Below, piece by piece: positions 1-7,392 of a stretch of 27,239 nt of DNA (the first letter of the stretch is position 1; each line of letters opens with the position of its first letter). The stretch covers positions 1 to 27,239 of the forward strand of contig DAOTYI010000065.1 of assembly GCA_034434895.1 (NCBI GenBank). The letters are read 5' to 3'. The notes beneath the pieces are model-generated. The model saw nothing but the letters and a program-made list of their open reading frames with translations, was not told where the DNA came from and ran no database searches. The position numbers and the translations under genes were made by a program. This DNA comes from DAOTXL01 sp034434895. GTDB lineage: Bacteria; Chloroflexota; Anaerolineae; JAAYZQ01.

Positions 1-2298
1 AACGCCCGGCGGGTGCTGGAGCTGGAACAGATGCGCCAGGCCGCGGAAGCCATGTCCCGCGTCTTTGAGCCCCGCCAGGCGTTGCAACAGATTGTGGACA
101 GCGCCGCCCAGGTCCTGGGGGCCGATTCGGCTGCCCTCTGGTCTTACGATGAGGTGCGGGACCTGTTCATCCCCGAAGAGCTGGTGGCGGTGGGGATTCC
201 ACCCGAAGAATTGGACAAGTTCAGGGAGGAGGAACCCAAGCCCGGCCGTACGGCGGATACGGTGATGCAGAGAGGGTACGTGGCCGTGACCGAGATCTCG
301 CGGCCCGAATATGACTTCCTGGGGCAGCCCACCCGCGACCTGTTGAACCGCATCGGCGTGCGCTCCTTCCAGGGGATCGCCCTGCGGGTGGGCGACGAGC
401 GGCTGGGGGTGCTCTATGCCAACTACAGGCGTCTCCGGTCTTTTGGCCAGGAGGAGGAGAGAAAGCTGCGCACCTTTGCCAGCCATGCCGCCCTGACCCT
501 GAAAAACGCCCGCCTGCTGGCCCAGATGCAACGCACCCGGGAGGCAGCCGGGGCCATCGCCGGCGTTACGCTCCAGGAGAAACTGGACCAGACCCTCAAG
601 ACCATCGCCCGGCACACCCAGCAGGTCCTGGGTAGCGACGTGGTCACCCTCTATTCCTACGACGAGGCGACAGGGCGATTTGGCGAATGGGCCACCGAGA
701 TCCGCGACCCCCGCCGGCCAGATTCGGCCCGCCCACCGGAGAAACTGAAGCCGGACTCGGTGGTCTGGAGCATCCTCAACCTGGCCGAATCTCCCTATTA
801 CTATCCGGCCGAGGATCACGCTGCAGGCGACCGCTTGCTGGGTGGGCGTTTCGTCTGCGTCGAGGAGATCCGGGCCGCTCTGGGCATTCAGTTGCGGGTG
901 GGCGGGCGCAAGGTGGGCGTCATGTTCGTGGACTTTCGCTCGCCTCACCATTTCACCGCCGATGAGATCGCCACCATCCAGCTCTTCGCCGACCAGGCGG
1001 CGGTGGCCATCCGCAATGCGCGCCAATATGACGAGATTGTGCGCGATGCCCGCCTGCGCCAGGGATTGCTCCAGGCCGGCCGGCAGATCATGGCCCTGCA
1101 AGAGCCAAAAGTCGTCTTGCAGAACGTGGTCCACATCATGCGGGAAGTGGTGGCCTGTGACGTGGTCACCCTGTACACCTATGACCAGGACCGGGGGGAG
1201 ATCGGCTTCCCGGCCTATGTGGCCGGCAGGTTGCGCGATCGGCAGAGTCTGGACGAACTGGGCTACGTCAGCAAGGACTCGGTGGTGGGCAAACTGCTGG
1301 CCTCCGGGCAGCCTCACTTTGCCGATCACGCTCCGGATGATCCCGTCATGAGCGCCGGTGGATTTGTCGCCCGCGAAGGGATCCAATCCTCGGCCGGCAT
1401 CCCGCTCAAATTCGGCGAGCGGGTCCTGGGCGTGATGTTCGTCAACTACCGCGCCTTCCACCCCTTCCCTGCCCAGGAGCAGGAAGCCCTGCTCCTCTTT
1501 GCATCCCAGGCGGCGATGGCCATTCAGAATGCCCGGCAATATGGTGAACTGCGGCGGACAAAGGGCCTGGTGGGTGCCCGCACCGCTCTGGCCTGGATGG
1601 GCATGACCAGCAGCGCCTGGCGACATGCCATTGACAAGCACGCCCTGACGATCCGAGAACAGGTAGAGCTCCTTCGCCGGGATCGGGAGCGTACGACAGC
1701 CCGCCTCCGGGGCACAAGAATGGAGGAGCGACTCTCCACGATCGAGCGGCTGGCCAATCAGATCCTGGAGAAACCTATCATCCCACCCCTCTCGCGGGAG
1801 GAGGGTTTGGAATTGGTGGCTCTCAACGACCTGGTGGGCGAACGGGCCAGGCAGTTATGGCAGAACGACCCTTACAGGAAGGCTCAGTTGCGCTTAGACC
1901 TGCAACTCCCCGCCTCGGCCACCGTGCAGGCCAGCCCGGACTGGCTGCGCCGGGCCCTGGACATCCTGGTGGATAATGCGGTAGAGGCCGTGGCCGGCCG
2001 CGAGGTACAAGAGGTCACCATCGGTACCCGTGTGGCGAACGGCGGGGCCGAGATCTCTGTAACCGATACCGGCCCGGGCATCCCGGAAGAGATCCGCGCC
2101 AGGATCGGCCTGGAACCTATCGAGAGGCCCGAAGACGCCAAAGGACTGGGCATGGGCCTGTTGATGGCCCAGACCATCGTGCAAACCTATGGCGGCGAAC
2201 TGCGGGTGGCCGCCACCGGCCCCACAGGCACCACCATGGTCCTCTGGCTGCCGCTGACCCCACAAGGAAAAACGGAGGAGATCACTCATGCCGATTAA
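1..2298 (+). CDS. Multi-GAF sensor histidine kinase (5' partial)
   Basis: A cytosolic sensor kinase that should sense a small ligand or redox state through GAF domains and phosphorylate the receivers encoded next. The frame is open through base 1. The first codons (NARR) match the end of a GAF domain, as in the later NARQYDE and NARQYGE segments, so the true start and at least one more GAF lie outside the window. Numbering from GTG 13, three GAF domains span about residues 5-165, 180-340 and 345-515. The H box is around WRHAID (H538), the N box DNAVEAV is near 654, the G1 box DTGPGIP is near 685, and a glycine-rich GLGMGL segment follows. No membrane segment is seen. The stop overlaps the next start by 11 bases, so the genes are translationally coupled. 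The kinase call is firm; the ligand is unknown. Confidence 0.9.
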   Translation, partial: NARRVLELEQMRQAAEAMSRVFEPRQALQQIVDSAAQVLGADSAALWSYDEVRDLFIPEELVAVGIPPEELDKFREEEPKPGRTADTVMQRGYVAVTEISRPEYDFLGQPTRDLLNRIGVRSFQGIALRVGDERLGVLYANYRRLRSFGQEEERKLRTFASHAALTLKNARLLAQMQRTREAAGAIAGVTLQEKLDQTLKTIARHTQQVLGSDVVTLYSYDEATGRFGEWATEIRDPRRPDSARPPEKLKPDSVVWSILNLAESPYYYPAEDHAAGDRLLGGRFVCVEEIRAALGIQLRVGGRKVGVMFVDFRSPHHFTADEIATIQLFADQAAVAIRNARQYDEIVRDARLRQGLLQAGRQIMALQEPKVVLQNVVHIMREVVACDVVTLYTYDQDRGEIGFPAYVAGRLRDRQSLDELGYVSKDSVVGKLLASGQPHFADHAPDDPVMSAGGFVAREGIQSSAGIPLKFGERVLGVMFVNYRAFHPFPAQEQEALLLFASQAAMAIQNARQYGELRRTKGLVGARTALAWMGMTSSAWRHAIDKHALTIREQVELLRRDRERTTARLRGTRMEERLSTIERLANQILEKPIIPPLSREEGLELVALNDLVGERARQLWQNDPYRKAQLRLDLQLPASATVQASPDWLRRALDILVDNAVEAVAGREVQEVTIGTRVANGGAEISVTDTGPGIPEEIRARIGLEPIERPEDAKGLGMGLLMAQTIVQTYGGELRVAATGPTGTTMVLWLPLTPQGKTEEITHAD

Positions 2299-2686
2299 CT
2301 TCCTTCTCATCGGCCGCCCGGAAGATACAGGTTGGCGCCGGATCCTGCGCCAGGCCCTGACCCCTTTGGGTGTGTTGGAAACCGTTTCGGAGGCGGATGC
2401 CGGTGAACGAATCGCCCAATATCGGTGCCATGCCATCGTGATCATTGATGCCACGGTGATTGAAAATGTGCCTGAGCTGGTCTCCCGTCTGCGACGCCAA
2501 TGCCCTGAAAGCCGCATCGTTGTGGCCACGGCTTCCCCTACCTGGCAACGCGCCCGCGATGCTTTCCGGGCCGGAGCTGTGGATTATATCCGCAAGTCAT
2601 GGGACAGCAAAGAGATGCTGAATGCCATGAGGGAGATCCTGAGCAGGTCCCTGTCCGATGAGATGGAGGCCATGGAGGAGAGGTAA
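2288..2686 (+). CDS. Degenerate stand-alone receiver (CheY-like) protein
   Basis: 132 residues with a receiver fold. A candidate phosphoacceptor D54 lies in VIIDATV, a T/S follows beta-4 (ATAS, about 81-83), and the conserved lysine is in YIRKSW (K103). The acidic pair that normally binds Mg2+ at the end of beta-1 is not clear: LLIGRPED stands where a DD/DE motif is expected, so metal binding and phosphorylation may be impaired. The start has a good GGAGG site and overlaps the kinase stop. There is no output domain. It could be a phosphate relay, a phosphate sink, or a phosphorylation-independent adaptor of the upstream kinase. The fold is fairly certain; the activity is not. Confidence 0.8.
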   Translation: MPINFLLIGRPEDTGWRRILRQALTPLGVLETVSEADAGERIAQYRCHAIVIIDATVIENVPELVSRLRRQCPESRIVVATASPTWQRARDAFRAGAVDYIRKSWDSKEMLNAMREILSRSLSDEMEAMEER

Positions 2687-2687
2687 G

Positions 2688-3311
2688 ATGCCCAAAGCAA
2701 CCATCCTGTTCACTGACAACGACCCTGACTTCCTGAAAACTCGCGCCGAGTTCCTGGAGGAGGAAGGATACCTGGTCATCCCGGCTGCTAACCCGACGGA
2801 GGCGCGGCGGAAACTGGAGCTTGGGGGAATAGACCTGGCCATTGTGGATATCCGCCTGGAGAACGACGACGACGAACGGGATACCAGCGGCCTGACCCTG
2901 GCCAAAAAGGTAGCCCGGACGGTGCCCAAGATCATCCTCACCGGCTATCCTGCCTACCAGGCGGTGCGAGAGGCGCTGGGCCCGGCCCAGGACGGCCTGC
3001 CGCCAGCGGTGGATTTCGTAGCCAAGCAGGAGGGGCCAGAGGCACTTCTGGCGGCTGTTCGAAGAGCCATGTCAGCTTCTGAGCGCAGGCAGGCCGGAAT
3101 CTCTGTGGCGGAGGAAGCGGAAGTACCTGGAATCAGAGTCCAGGCCCAGCGAAAGATGTGGCCACTCATCGGCGCTTTCGCCTCGCTGATCCTGGGGGCA
3201 GCCATGGGCTTTGGCGCAGTGGTGACCGGAAATCCCTGGTTGTTCCTGGGCGCCCTCTTTTTCATCGTTCTCATGGTTGTGGGTCTTGTCGTGGGAACCT
3301 CGATGGAGTGA
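2688..3311 (+). CDS. Receiver domain protein with two C-terminal membrane helices
   Basis: 207 residues. ATG 2688 was chosen because it follows the previous stop by one base and has GGAGAGG upstream. The receiver (1-125) has acidic residues D10 and D12 (FTDNDPDF), phosphoacceptor D54 (IVDIRLE), T85 (ILTGYP) and K113 (VAKQEG). An acidic insert (NDDDERD, 60-65) follows D54. After a charged linker (about 128-156) come two hydrophobic stretches, about 158-178 and 183-203, predicting a hairpin in the membrane with both ends inside. There is no DNA-binding domain, so its output must be at the membrane, perhaps through the next gene product. Its receiver is closely related to that of the 663-residue regulator at 4723, suggesting duplication. 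Confidence 0.85.
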   Translation: MPKATILFTDNDPDFLKTRAEFLEEEGYLVIPAANPTEARRKLELGGIDLAIVDIRLENDDDERDTSGLTLAKKVARTVPKIILTGYPAYQAVREALGPAQDGLPPAVDFVAKQEGPEALLAAVRRAMSASERRQAGISVAEEAEVPGIRVQAQRKMWPLIGAFASLILGAAMGFGAVVTGNPWLFLGALFFIVLMVVGLVVGTSME

Positions 3312-3315
3312 AGCC

Positions 3316-3987
3316 ATGTCGGAGAAGGCCAGGACCTCAGCGCGAAGAAACAACCCCCCGGTTCGGAAACCTATCCCCCGGCTCGCCGTTGCATGGGGAG
3401 TCGTCGGAGCCTTGTTTCTTATCTCCCTGTTGGTGACACTCTATCTGGGATGGTACAGCGTCAATGAATACTGTACCGGAACCCCCCCACATCAGGGCGT
3501 CCGGGTGGAGATCGCAGGCCCGGCCTTTCTCCCCGTTGGCGACAACGCCGAATTCCGGGTCACTGTGGTCAACGAGCGCAGCACGGCTGCCGATCTCTCT
3601 TTGGAGCTGAGATACGCAGGCAGGTCGCTTTGCAGCGCCGGTGCTGAGGGGAGCCACTGGCTGAAGTTTGGCCCTGTCCAATCTGGGGAGCGGGCCAGCC
3701 GTACGATCTCCATCCTGTTCCCTGCCTGCCGGAAAGGGATTGTGCCTCAGAATCAACCCGACAGGCAGGTGGAGTTTGAAGTATGGTTGAGCATAGATGC
3801 TCAACCACCTGAACGGATTAACACCCTCCCTTTGCACGTTGCCCCGTTGCCGGGAACAAAGACATTGGGAAAAGGGGCAGGAGTCTGGACGGCCGGCCTG
3901 GCAGTATGGATAGGCAAAGAACTGTGGGATCAGATCAAGAAAACGGCCCCGACCACCGTTTCAAGGTCAAAATCCACAGCCAGGTAG
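3316..3987 (+). CDS. Single-pass membrane protein with exported beta-rich domain
   Basis: 223 residues from ATG 3316, four bases after the previous stop, with GGAG upstream. A basic N-terminus (SARRNNPPVRK) precedes a strong membrane helix at about residues 24-48 (AWGVVGALFLISLLVTLYLG), giving an N-in topology. The exported part resembles an immunoglobulin-like or CARDB-type beta sandwich: VRVEIAGPAFLPVG, FRVTVVNERS and LSLELRYAG are alternating strands, and the region contains four cysteines that could form disulfides. A weaker hydrophobic stretch (GAGVWTAGLAVWIG) lies near the C-terminus. I do not recognise the family. Its position directly after the membrane-anchored receiver suggests partnership in signal output or sensing, which is inference. 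Confidence 0.75.
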   Translation: MSEKARTSARRNNPPVRKPIPRLAVAWGVVGALFLISLLVTLYLGWYSVNEYCTGTPPHQGVRVEIAGPAFLPVGDNAEFRVTVVNERSTAADLSLELRYAGRSLCSAGAEGSHWLKFGPVQSGERASRTISILFPACRKGIVPQNQPDRQVEFEVWLSIDAQPPERINTLPLHVAPLPGTKTLGKGAGVWTAGLAVWIGKELWDQIKKTAPTTVSRSKSTAR

Positions 3988-4183
3988 CCTGTTGGGGAAC
4001 GCCATAGGACAGGTTGATGCAGGCTGCCAGCAGCCCCTGAGCAAGGCAATCCGGAGTCGAGGCTTCAGCCGGTTTGGGCCGGAAACATGCCTGTTTCCGG
4101 TCCCGTGGAACAGGGCGGCTTCAGAAGCCGGGTGCACAGGCTCGCGGCCGGTCTGTGACAGCGGGGCAGGCCGTTACCGCCGA

Positions 4184-4212
4184 TTGCTTTTTGGCGCGAT
4201 TCCTGGTAAAAT
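4184..4212 (+). promoter_or_regulatory. Candidate sigma70-type promoter
   Basis: TTGCTT and TAAAAT are separated by 17 bases. It is placed to transcribe through the repeat element towards the PIN remnant, the antitoxin-like gene and the large response regulator. It is predicted from sequence only. Confidence 0.4.
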
Positions 4213-4242
4213 ACACACCAGAAACGTTGATTGCCTGGCAGG

Positions 4243-4353
4243 TGAAAAAGCTTACCACAAAGAAAGGCCACAAAGGAACACGAAGGAAACGAATAAAAAC
4301 CGCATAGTGCCCTTGGTGTCCTTTGTGTCTTGGTGGTTTTCAGACAAGCTCTA
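4243..4353 (+). repeat. MITE-like inverted-repeat element, copy A
   Basis: About 110 bases whose ends are inverted relatives. The left end begins TGAAAAAGCTTACCAC and the right end is GGTTTTCAGACAAGCTCT. It shares its right arm, its left arm and an internal GGAAACGAATAAAAA with copy C (20500-20615), and its termini with the oppositely oriented copy B (6931-7043). There is no coding capacity, so it would need a transposase in trans. Confidence 0.75.
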
Positions 4354-4359
4354 AGGGTG

Positions 4360-4446
4360 ATGGCCGATGCCAACATCCTGATCGCTGGCATCTTCTTCCC
4401 TCGTTGGGTCCACGAGTTCCTGCGTTATGTACCCGGAAGTGGCTGA
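4360..4446 (+). pseudogene. Remnant of a PIN-domain toxin (N-terminal fragment)
   Basis: A 28-codon frame starting at ATG 4360 reads MADANILIAGIFFPRW then VHEFLRY. It resembles the first strand and helix of PIN-domain toxins of the COG1569-like group, where the D of DAN is a catalytic metal ligand. It ends at a TGA after 28 residues, and nothing downstream continues the fold, so it is a truncated relic. Copy A of the MITE-like repeat abuts its start, which may mark the deletion or insertion event. The PIN identification rests on a short segment. Confidence 0.5.
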
Positions 4447-4514
4447 AGCCAACGAGCCTTTGAAAAAGGAGACAAAGCTATAGTCACAACCCTGACTCTA
4501 CGCACAAATTGCCG

Positions 4515-4718
4515 ATGGATCGGATTTTGCGGATCCCCTTGCCTCCTGAGACACCGGAAGGACCGTTAGATGTGGTAGTGGCGATTGCTCCCTCTCAACC
4601 TGTGCTCCCCATATCCAGCTTGGGCCGATGGCAGGCCTATTTCCCGCCCGACTTGGACGTGGAGCATGCTCTCCGCGAAATTCGCCACGGCTGGGAGAAA
4701 GAATGGACGGAAACATAG
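4515..4718 (+). CDS. Small antitoxin-like protein
   Basis: 67 residues from ATG 4515 (an in-frame TTG lies two codons earlier). It opens with an amphipathic strand (RILRIPLPPETPEGPLDVVV) and ends with a charged helix (LREIRHGWEKEWTE). This layout is seen in small antitoxins that accompany PIN-domain toxins in Chloroflexota, though I infer this from pattern, not from a specific match. The only toxin sequence nearby is the truncated fragment upstream, so it may be an orphan. Its stop lies four bases before the start of the large response regulator, whose own ribosome site is weak, so it may now act as a leader cistron for that gene. Confidence 0.55.
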   Translation: MDRILRIPLPPETPEGPLDVVVAIAPSQPVLPISSLGRWQAYFPPDLDVEHALREIRHGWEKEWTET

Positions 4719-4722
4719 ACTC

Positions 4723-6714
4723 ATGAACGGCATTGTTCTCTTTGCCGACAACGACCCCGATTTCCTGGACACCCGCGCCGAGTTCCTGGAGAACGCTGAG
4801 GGCGCTGCCCCCGGCTACCGGGTGCTGAAGGCCTATACCCTGACGCAGGCCCGGCAACTGCTGGCCGAGGCCCACCTCCACCTGGCCATCCTGGACCTCC
4901 GCCTGGAAGACGATGACGACGAAAAGGACATCTCCGGCCTGATCCTGGCCCGAGAGCCGGCCTTCCGCCCCGTCCCCAAGATCATCCTCACCGGCTTCCC
5001 CTCTTACCAGGCGGTGCGCCAGGCGCTGGGCCCGGCCCTGGACCCCCTGCCGCCGGCCGTGGATTTCCTGGCCAAGCAGGAGGGGCCAGAGGCCCTGATC
5101 CAGGCGGTGGAACGGGCCTTCGCCCAACATGTGCGCCTCAATTGGGACCTGCTCATCTGCCGGGACGAGCGACAACCCCTCTCTTTCCCCCACCTGGTCA
5201 GCCTCCTTCAGCCGGAAGTGCCGCCCGAACACCTGGCCGACCGGGTCGGCGAGCTGGAGGACCTGCTCCGCAAGCTGTTCTACGACTACCGGCAACTCCG
5301 GCTGGGTCGGCTGTTGTGGCACGGCGGCCAACGGTTTTGCCTGTCGGCATGGGCACGCTCCCCCCAGGGGGTGGATGATCCTCGCCTCCTGGTCTGCGGA
5401 GAACGGGAACGGATCGGGCAGGAACTGAGGCAGATGGAGGCTCTGGCCCCTGAAACAGCCCAGGGGACCGCCAGGGCGGAGACGATCCACTTTGGCGCGG
5501 CTGCCTGGCTGTTGCCCGACGCCGATATGGAAAGCATGCGGCCGCTGCGGGACCTTTTCCAGAGTGGGAAGGAACGGCCCCTGAAAGCCGCCCTCGACTC
5601 CCTGCTGAAAGGGGTGCTGGCAGCCTGGCATCGGCGCGGGCAGGCGATCAGGCCCGATCTGATGGCGCTTTACCGTCGCCAGGTTGGGCTGGAGGAGGGG
5701 GGCCTGTCGCAAGCAGAAGTGGAACGCCGGGTGGAGGCCCTGATCCAGGGGGTCAGGCCGCTGAGTTCGGTCAAGATCGAGCGCCATCCGGGGCAGATCA
5801 CCTTTCATTTCCCTCAAGAAGAGCCGGCCATCTATCCGGACCCGGTGGCGACCCTCTACACCCCCCTGGAGCGGTATCGCACCGCCGTGGTGTGCAGGAT
5901 CTCGCCCGGCCTCCTCACCGCCGACAATATCCTGGTAGATAGCCGCCAGCAGGTCTGGCTGACCGACCTGGCCTGTGCCGGCCAGGCACCGCAATGGTGG
6001 GACTTTGTCTGCCTGGAAGCCCTCATCCGCTTCGATCTCAGCCAGGCCCCCGACCTGCTGGCCTGGCAGGACCTGGAGCAATGCCTGGTCAGACCCACCA
6101 GCCTGCATGAGCGGTTGAAGGTCCAGGATGTGGAAGCTGACCTGAGGACCGGCGTGAGCCTGATCGAGCAGATCCGGCGTCAGGCCGGCAGCGAAACAGG
6201 CTCCGACCCGTTGCCCTACTATGCCGGTCTGTTGGCCTGGGTGGTGGGAGACATGGCCCATTACGATCCAGAGTTCCTCTACACCCAGGCTGAACGGATG
6301 CGCGCTGCCCACCTGCTCCTGGCCGGGGCCATGCTCGCCCAACGGTTGAGGGAGACGCACCCGCTGACCTCTCTGGCCGGGGCGTTGCGCCTTGATGAGG
6401 ACGGCGGGGTCTGGATCGGAGACCGGCGTGTTGCCCTTCTCGACGGGCAGGAGCTGGAGCTGTTGCGCCTCCTGCTCAGCCAGCCGGGCAGAGTGGTGAG
6501 CCGCCGGACCCTCGTCGAATCGGTGTTCCACGAACCATACACGCCGGGCGATAGCCAGCAAGAAAGCCGCCTCAACACCCTGGTCTACCGCCTGCGGAGC
6601 AAGATCGAGCCGAACCCCAACCGCCCCCGATATGTCCGAACCATAAAGAACAAAGGGGTTCAGCTCTCAAGCGAAGGCAAATCGGATGAGGAGGGGATGA
6701 CCTCACCTGGATGA
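4723..6714 (+). CDS. Response regulator: receiver - pseudokinase-like - winged helix
   Basis: 663 residues from ATG 4723, the start that begins directly with the receiver. The receiver (1-130) has D9/D11 (FADNDPD), phosphoacceptor D58 (ILDLRLE), T90 and K118, plus an acidic insert DDDDEKD after D58. The middle (about 190-540) resembles an aminoglycoside-phosphotransferase/kinase-like fold: VVCRISPGLLTADNILVD (389-406) followed by VWLTDLACAG (411-420). In active members the loop reads HGDLxxxN. Here H and the catalytic D are replaced (P395, L397), while N402 and D415 remain, so it is probably catalytically dead and may bind a nucleotide or a partner. The C-terminus (about 555-648) is an OmpR/PhoB-type winged helix (LLSQPGRVVSRRTLVESV, then VYRLRSKIEP). 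It is probably the DNA-binding output of the upstream kinase cluster. Both end domains are firm; the middle assignment is moderate. Confidence 0.85.
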   Translation: MNGIVLFADNDPDFLDTRAEFLENAEGAAPGYRVLKAYTLTQARQLLAEAHLHLAILDLRLEDDDDEKDISGLILAREPAFRPVPKIILTGFPSYQAVRQALGPALDPLPPAVDFLAKQEGPEALIQAVERAFAQHVRLNWDLLICRDERQPLSFPHLVSLLQPEVPPEHLADRVGELEDLLRKLFYDYRQLRLGRLLWHGGQRFCLSAWARSPQGVDDPRLLVCGERERIGQELRQMEALAPETAQGTARAETIHFGAAAWLLPDADMESMRPLRDLFQSGKERPLKAALDSLLKGVLAAWHRRGQAIRPDLMALYRRQVGLEEGGLSQAEVERRVEALIQGVRPLSSVKIERHPGQITFHFPQEEPAIYPDPVATLYTPLERYRTAVVCRISPGLLTADNILVDSRQQVWLTDLACAGQAPQWWDFVCLEALIRFDLSQAPDLLAWQDLEQCLVRPTSLHERLKVQDVEADLRTGVSLIEQIRRQAGSETGSDPLPYYAGLLAWVVGDMAHYDPEFLYTQAERMRAAHLLLAGAMLAQRLRETHPLTSLAGALRLDEDGGVWIGDRRVALLDGQELELLRLLLSQPGRVVSRRTLVESVFHEPYTPGDSQQESRLNTLVYRLRSKIEPNPNRPRYVRTIKNKGVQLSSEGKSDEEGMTSPG

Positions 6715-6720
6715 GAGGAT

Positions 6721-6752
6721 CCTGTCATCCAGACGGGGTATAATGTGACAGG
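6721..6752 (+). promoter_or_regulatory. TATAAT -10-like site inside a CCTGTCA/TGACAGG dyad
   Basis: A perfect TATAAT (6739-6744) lies between inverted heptamers CCTGTCA (6721-6727) and TGACAGG (6746-6752). No good -35 box is seen 16-18 bases upstream, so an activator or an alternative arrangement would be needed. The dyad could be an operator. Confidence 0.3.
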
Positions 6753-6798
6753 GGAGTGAGATTGCAGGAAATCCAGACCGCGGAATTGTCAGGCAGCG

Positions 6799-6830
6799 AA
6801 AAGCCGGCCATCATGTTGGCCGGCTTTTTT
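6799..6830 (+). terminator. Rho-independent terminator
   Basis: AAGCCGGCC and GGCCGGCTT form a perfect GC-rich stem with loop ATCATGTT, followed by a run of T. It ends the transcript of the signalling cluster or of a short transcript starting near 6750. The A-run on the left flank is short. Confidence 0.85.
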
Positions 6831-6930
6831 GCTGCTAAGATCTGGCCAGAAACTACTTCGACGAGCTTGCTCATCGGACCTTACCATGAAATTCCTGCTT
6901 TTTGGGCAAGAAAATCTAACTCGACAATGT

Positions 6931-7043
6931 TAGAGCTTGTCTGAAAACCACCAAGGACACGAAGGACACAAAGAATTTGTGTCAATTTCCTCTCATTCCT
7001 TTGTCCTGTGCGCCTTTGTGATAGACTTTTCAGACTGGCTCTA
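6931..7043 (-). repeat. MITE-like inverted-repeat element, copy B
   Basis: 113 bases bounded by TAGAGCTTGTCTGAAAA and TTTTCAGACTGGCTCTA, an imperfect terminal inverted repeat. The left arm continues CCACCAAGGACAC, matching the reverse complement of the right arms of copies A and C, so this copy is in the opposite orientation. It has no coding capacity. It sits between the terminator and the small membrane protein gene. Bases 6831-6930 show no gene. Confidence 0.8.
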
Positions 7044-7076
7044 AGCACCGTCCAGGTCAGGAAAGGAGGGTTCAAA

Positions 7077-7277
7077 ATGGGTGAGGCACTGTCTCTGGTG
7101 CAATTGCTGGGCCTGATACTCGCCGGAATTCTGGGCCTGGCTGCCCTGGCGATGGTGGCCCTGGGTGGCATTGCCCGTCTCAGCGGCGATGACTCGGGTT
7201 CAGGATGTCTCGGCATCGGTGGGGTCCTGCTGTTGATCGCCGGCTATGTGGCTATCAAACTCCTCATCGCTGCCTGA
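7077..7277 (+). CDS. Small two-helix membrane protein
   Basis: 66 residues from ATG 7077, preceded by an excellent GAAAGGAGG site eight bases upstream. Two hydrophobic segments, about residues 6-31 (LVQLLGLILAGILGLAALAMVALGG) and 43-65 (CLGIGGVLLLIAGYVAIKLLIA), flank a short polar loop (RLSGDDSGSG). It is an inner-membrane hairpin protein of unknown function. The next gene, 115 bases on, is also a membrane protein, but a hairpin lies between them, so co-transcription is uncertain. Confidence 0.75.
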   Translation: MGEALSLVQLLGLILAGILGLAALAMVALGGIARLSGDDSGSGCLGIGGVLLLIAGYVAIKLLIAA

Positions 7278-7328
7278 CAGGTTTCGTTCCTCTGAGAAGC
7301 TGGAATGTCTACCACGAAGGCACACCCG

Positions 7329-7365
7329 CTACCCTCCCGCAGGTTAAAAACCTGCGGGAGGGTAG
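7329..7365. repeat. Perfect 17-bp inverted repeat (REP-like hairpin)
   Basis: CTACCCTCCCGCAGGTT and its exact complement AACCTGCGGGAGGGTAG are separated by AAA. The perfect symmetry and the position between two membrane-protein genes suggest a REP-type dispersed palindrome or an mRNA stem that separates expression. It has no T-run, so it is not a standard terminator. Confidence 0.7.
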
Positions 7366-7392
7366 ACTCTCAGATGATCAGGAGGTTCAACG

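Larger units (their letters stand above)
3988..4359. other. Intergenic region with small inverted repeats
   Basis: No convincing gene is seen in these 372 bases. The first half contains short dyads: CCGGAAACA / TGTTTCCGG (4079-4100, loop TGCC) and CGGCTTC/GAAGCCG (around 4116-4130). A promoter-like pair lies at 4184-4212. The second half is occupied by a MITE-like repeat copy. An open frame crosses the region but has no family resemblance and no ribosome site. Confidence 0.6.

Noticed and set aside
3992..4354. 120-codon open frame after the exported-domain protein
   Set aside because: No family likeness or ribosome site; its second half is the MITE-like repeat.
4498..6561. 687-codon open frame on the minus strand opposite the response regulator
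   Set aside because: It is rich in Q, G, P and H with no family motif; it mirrors the codon bias of the clear plus-strand gene.
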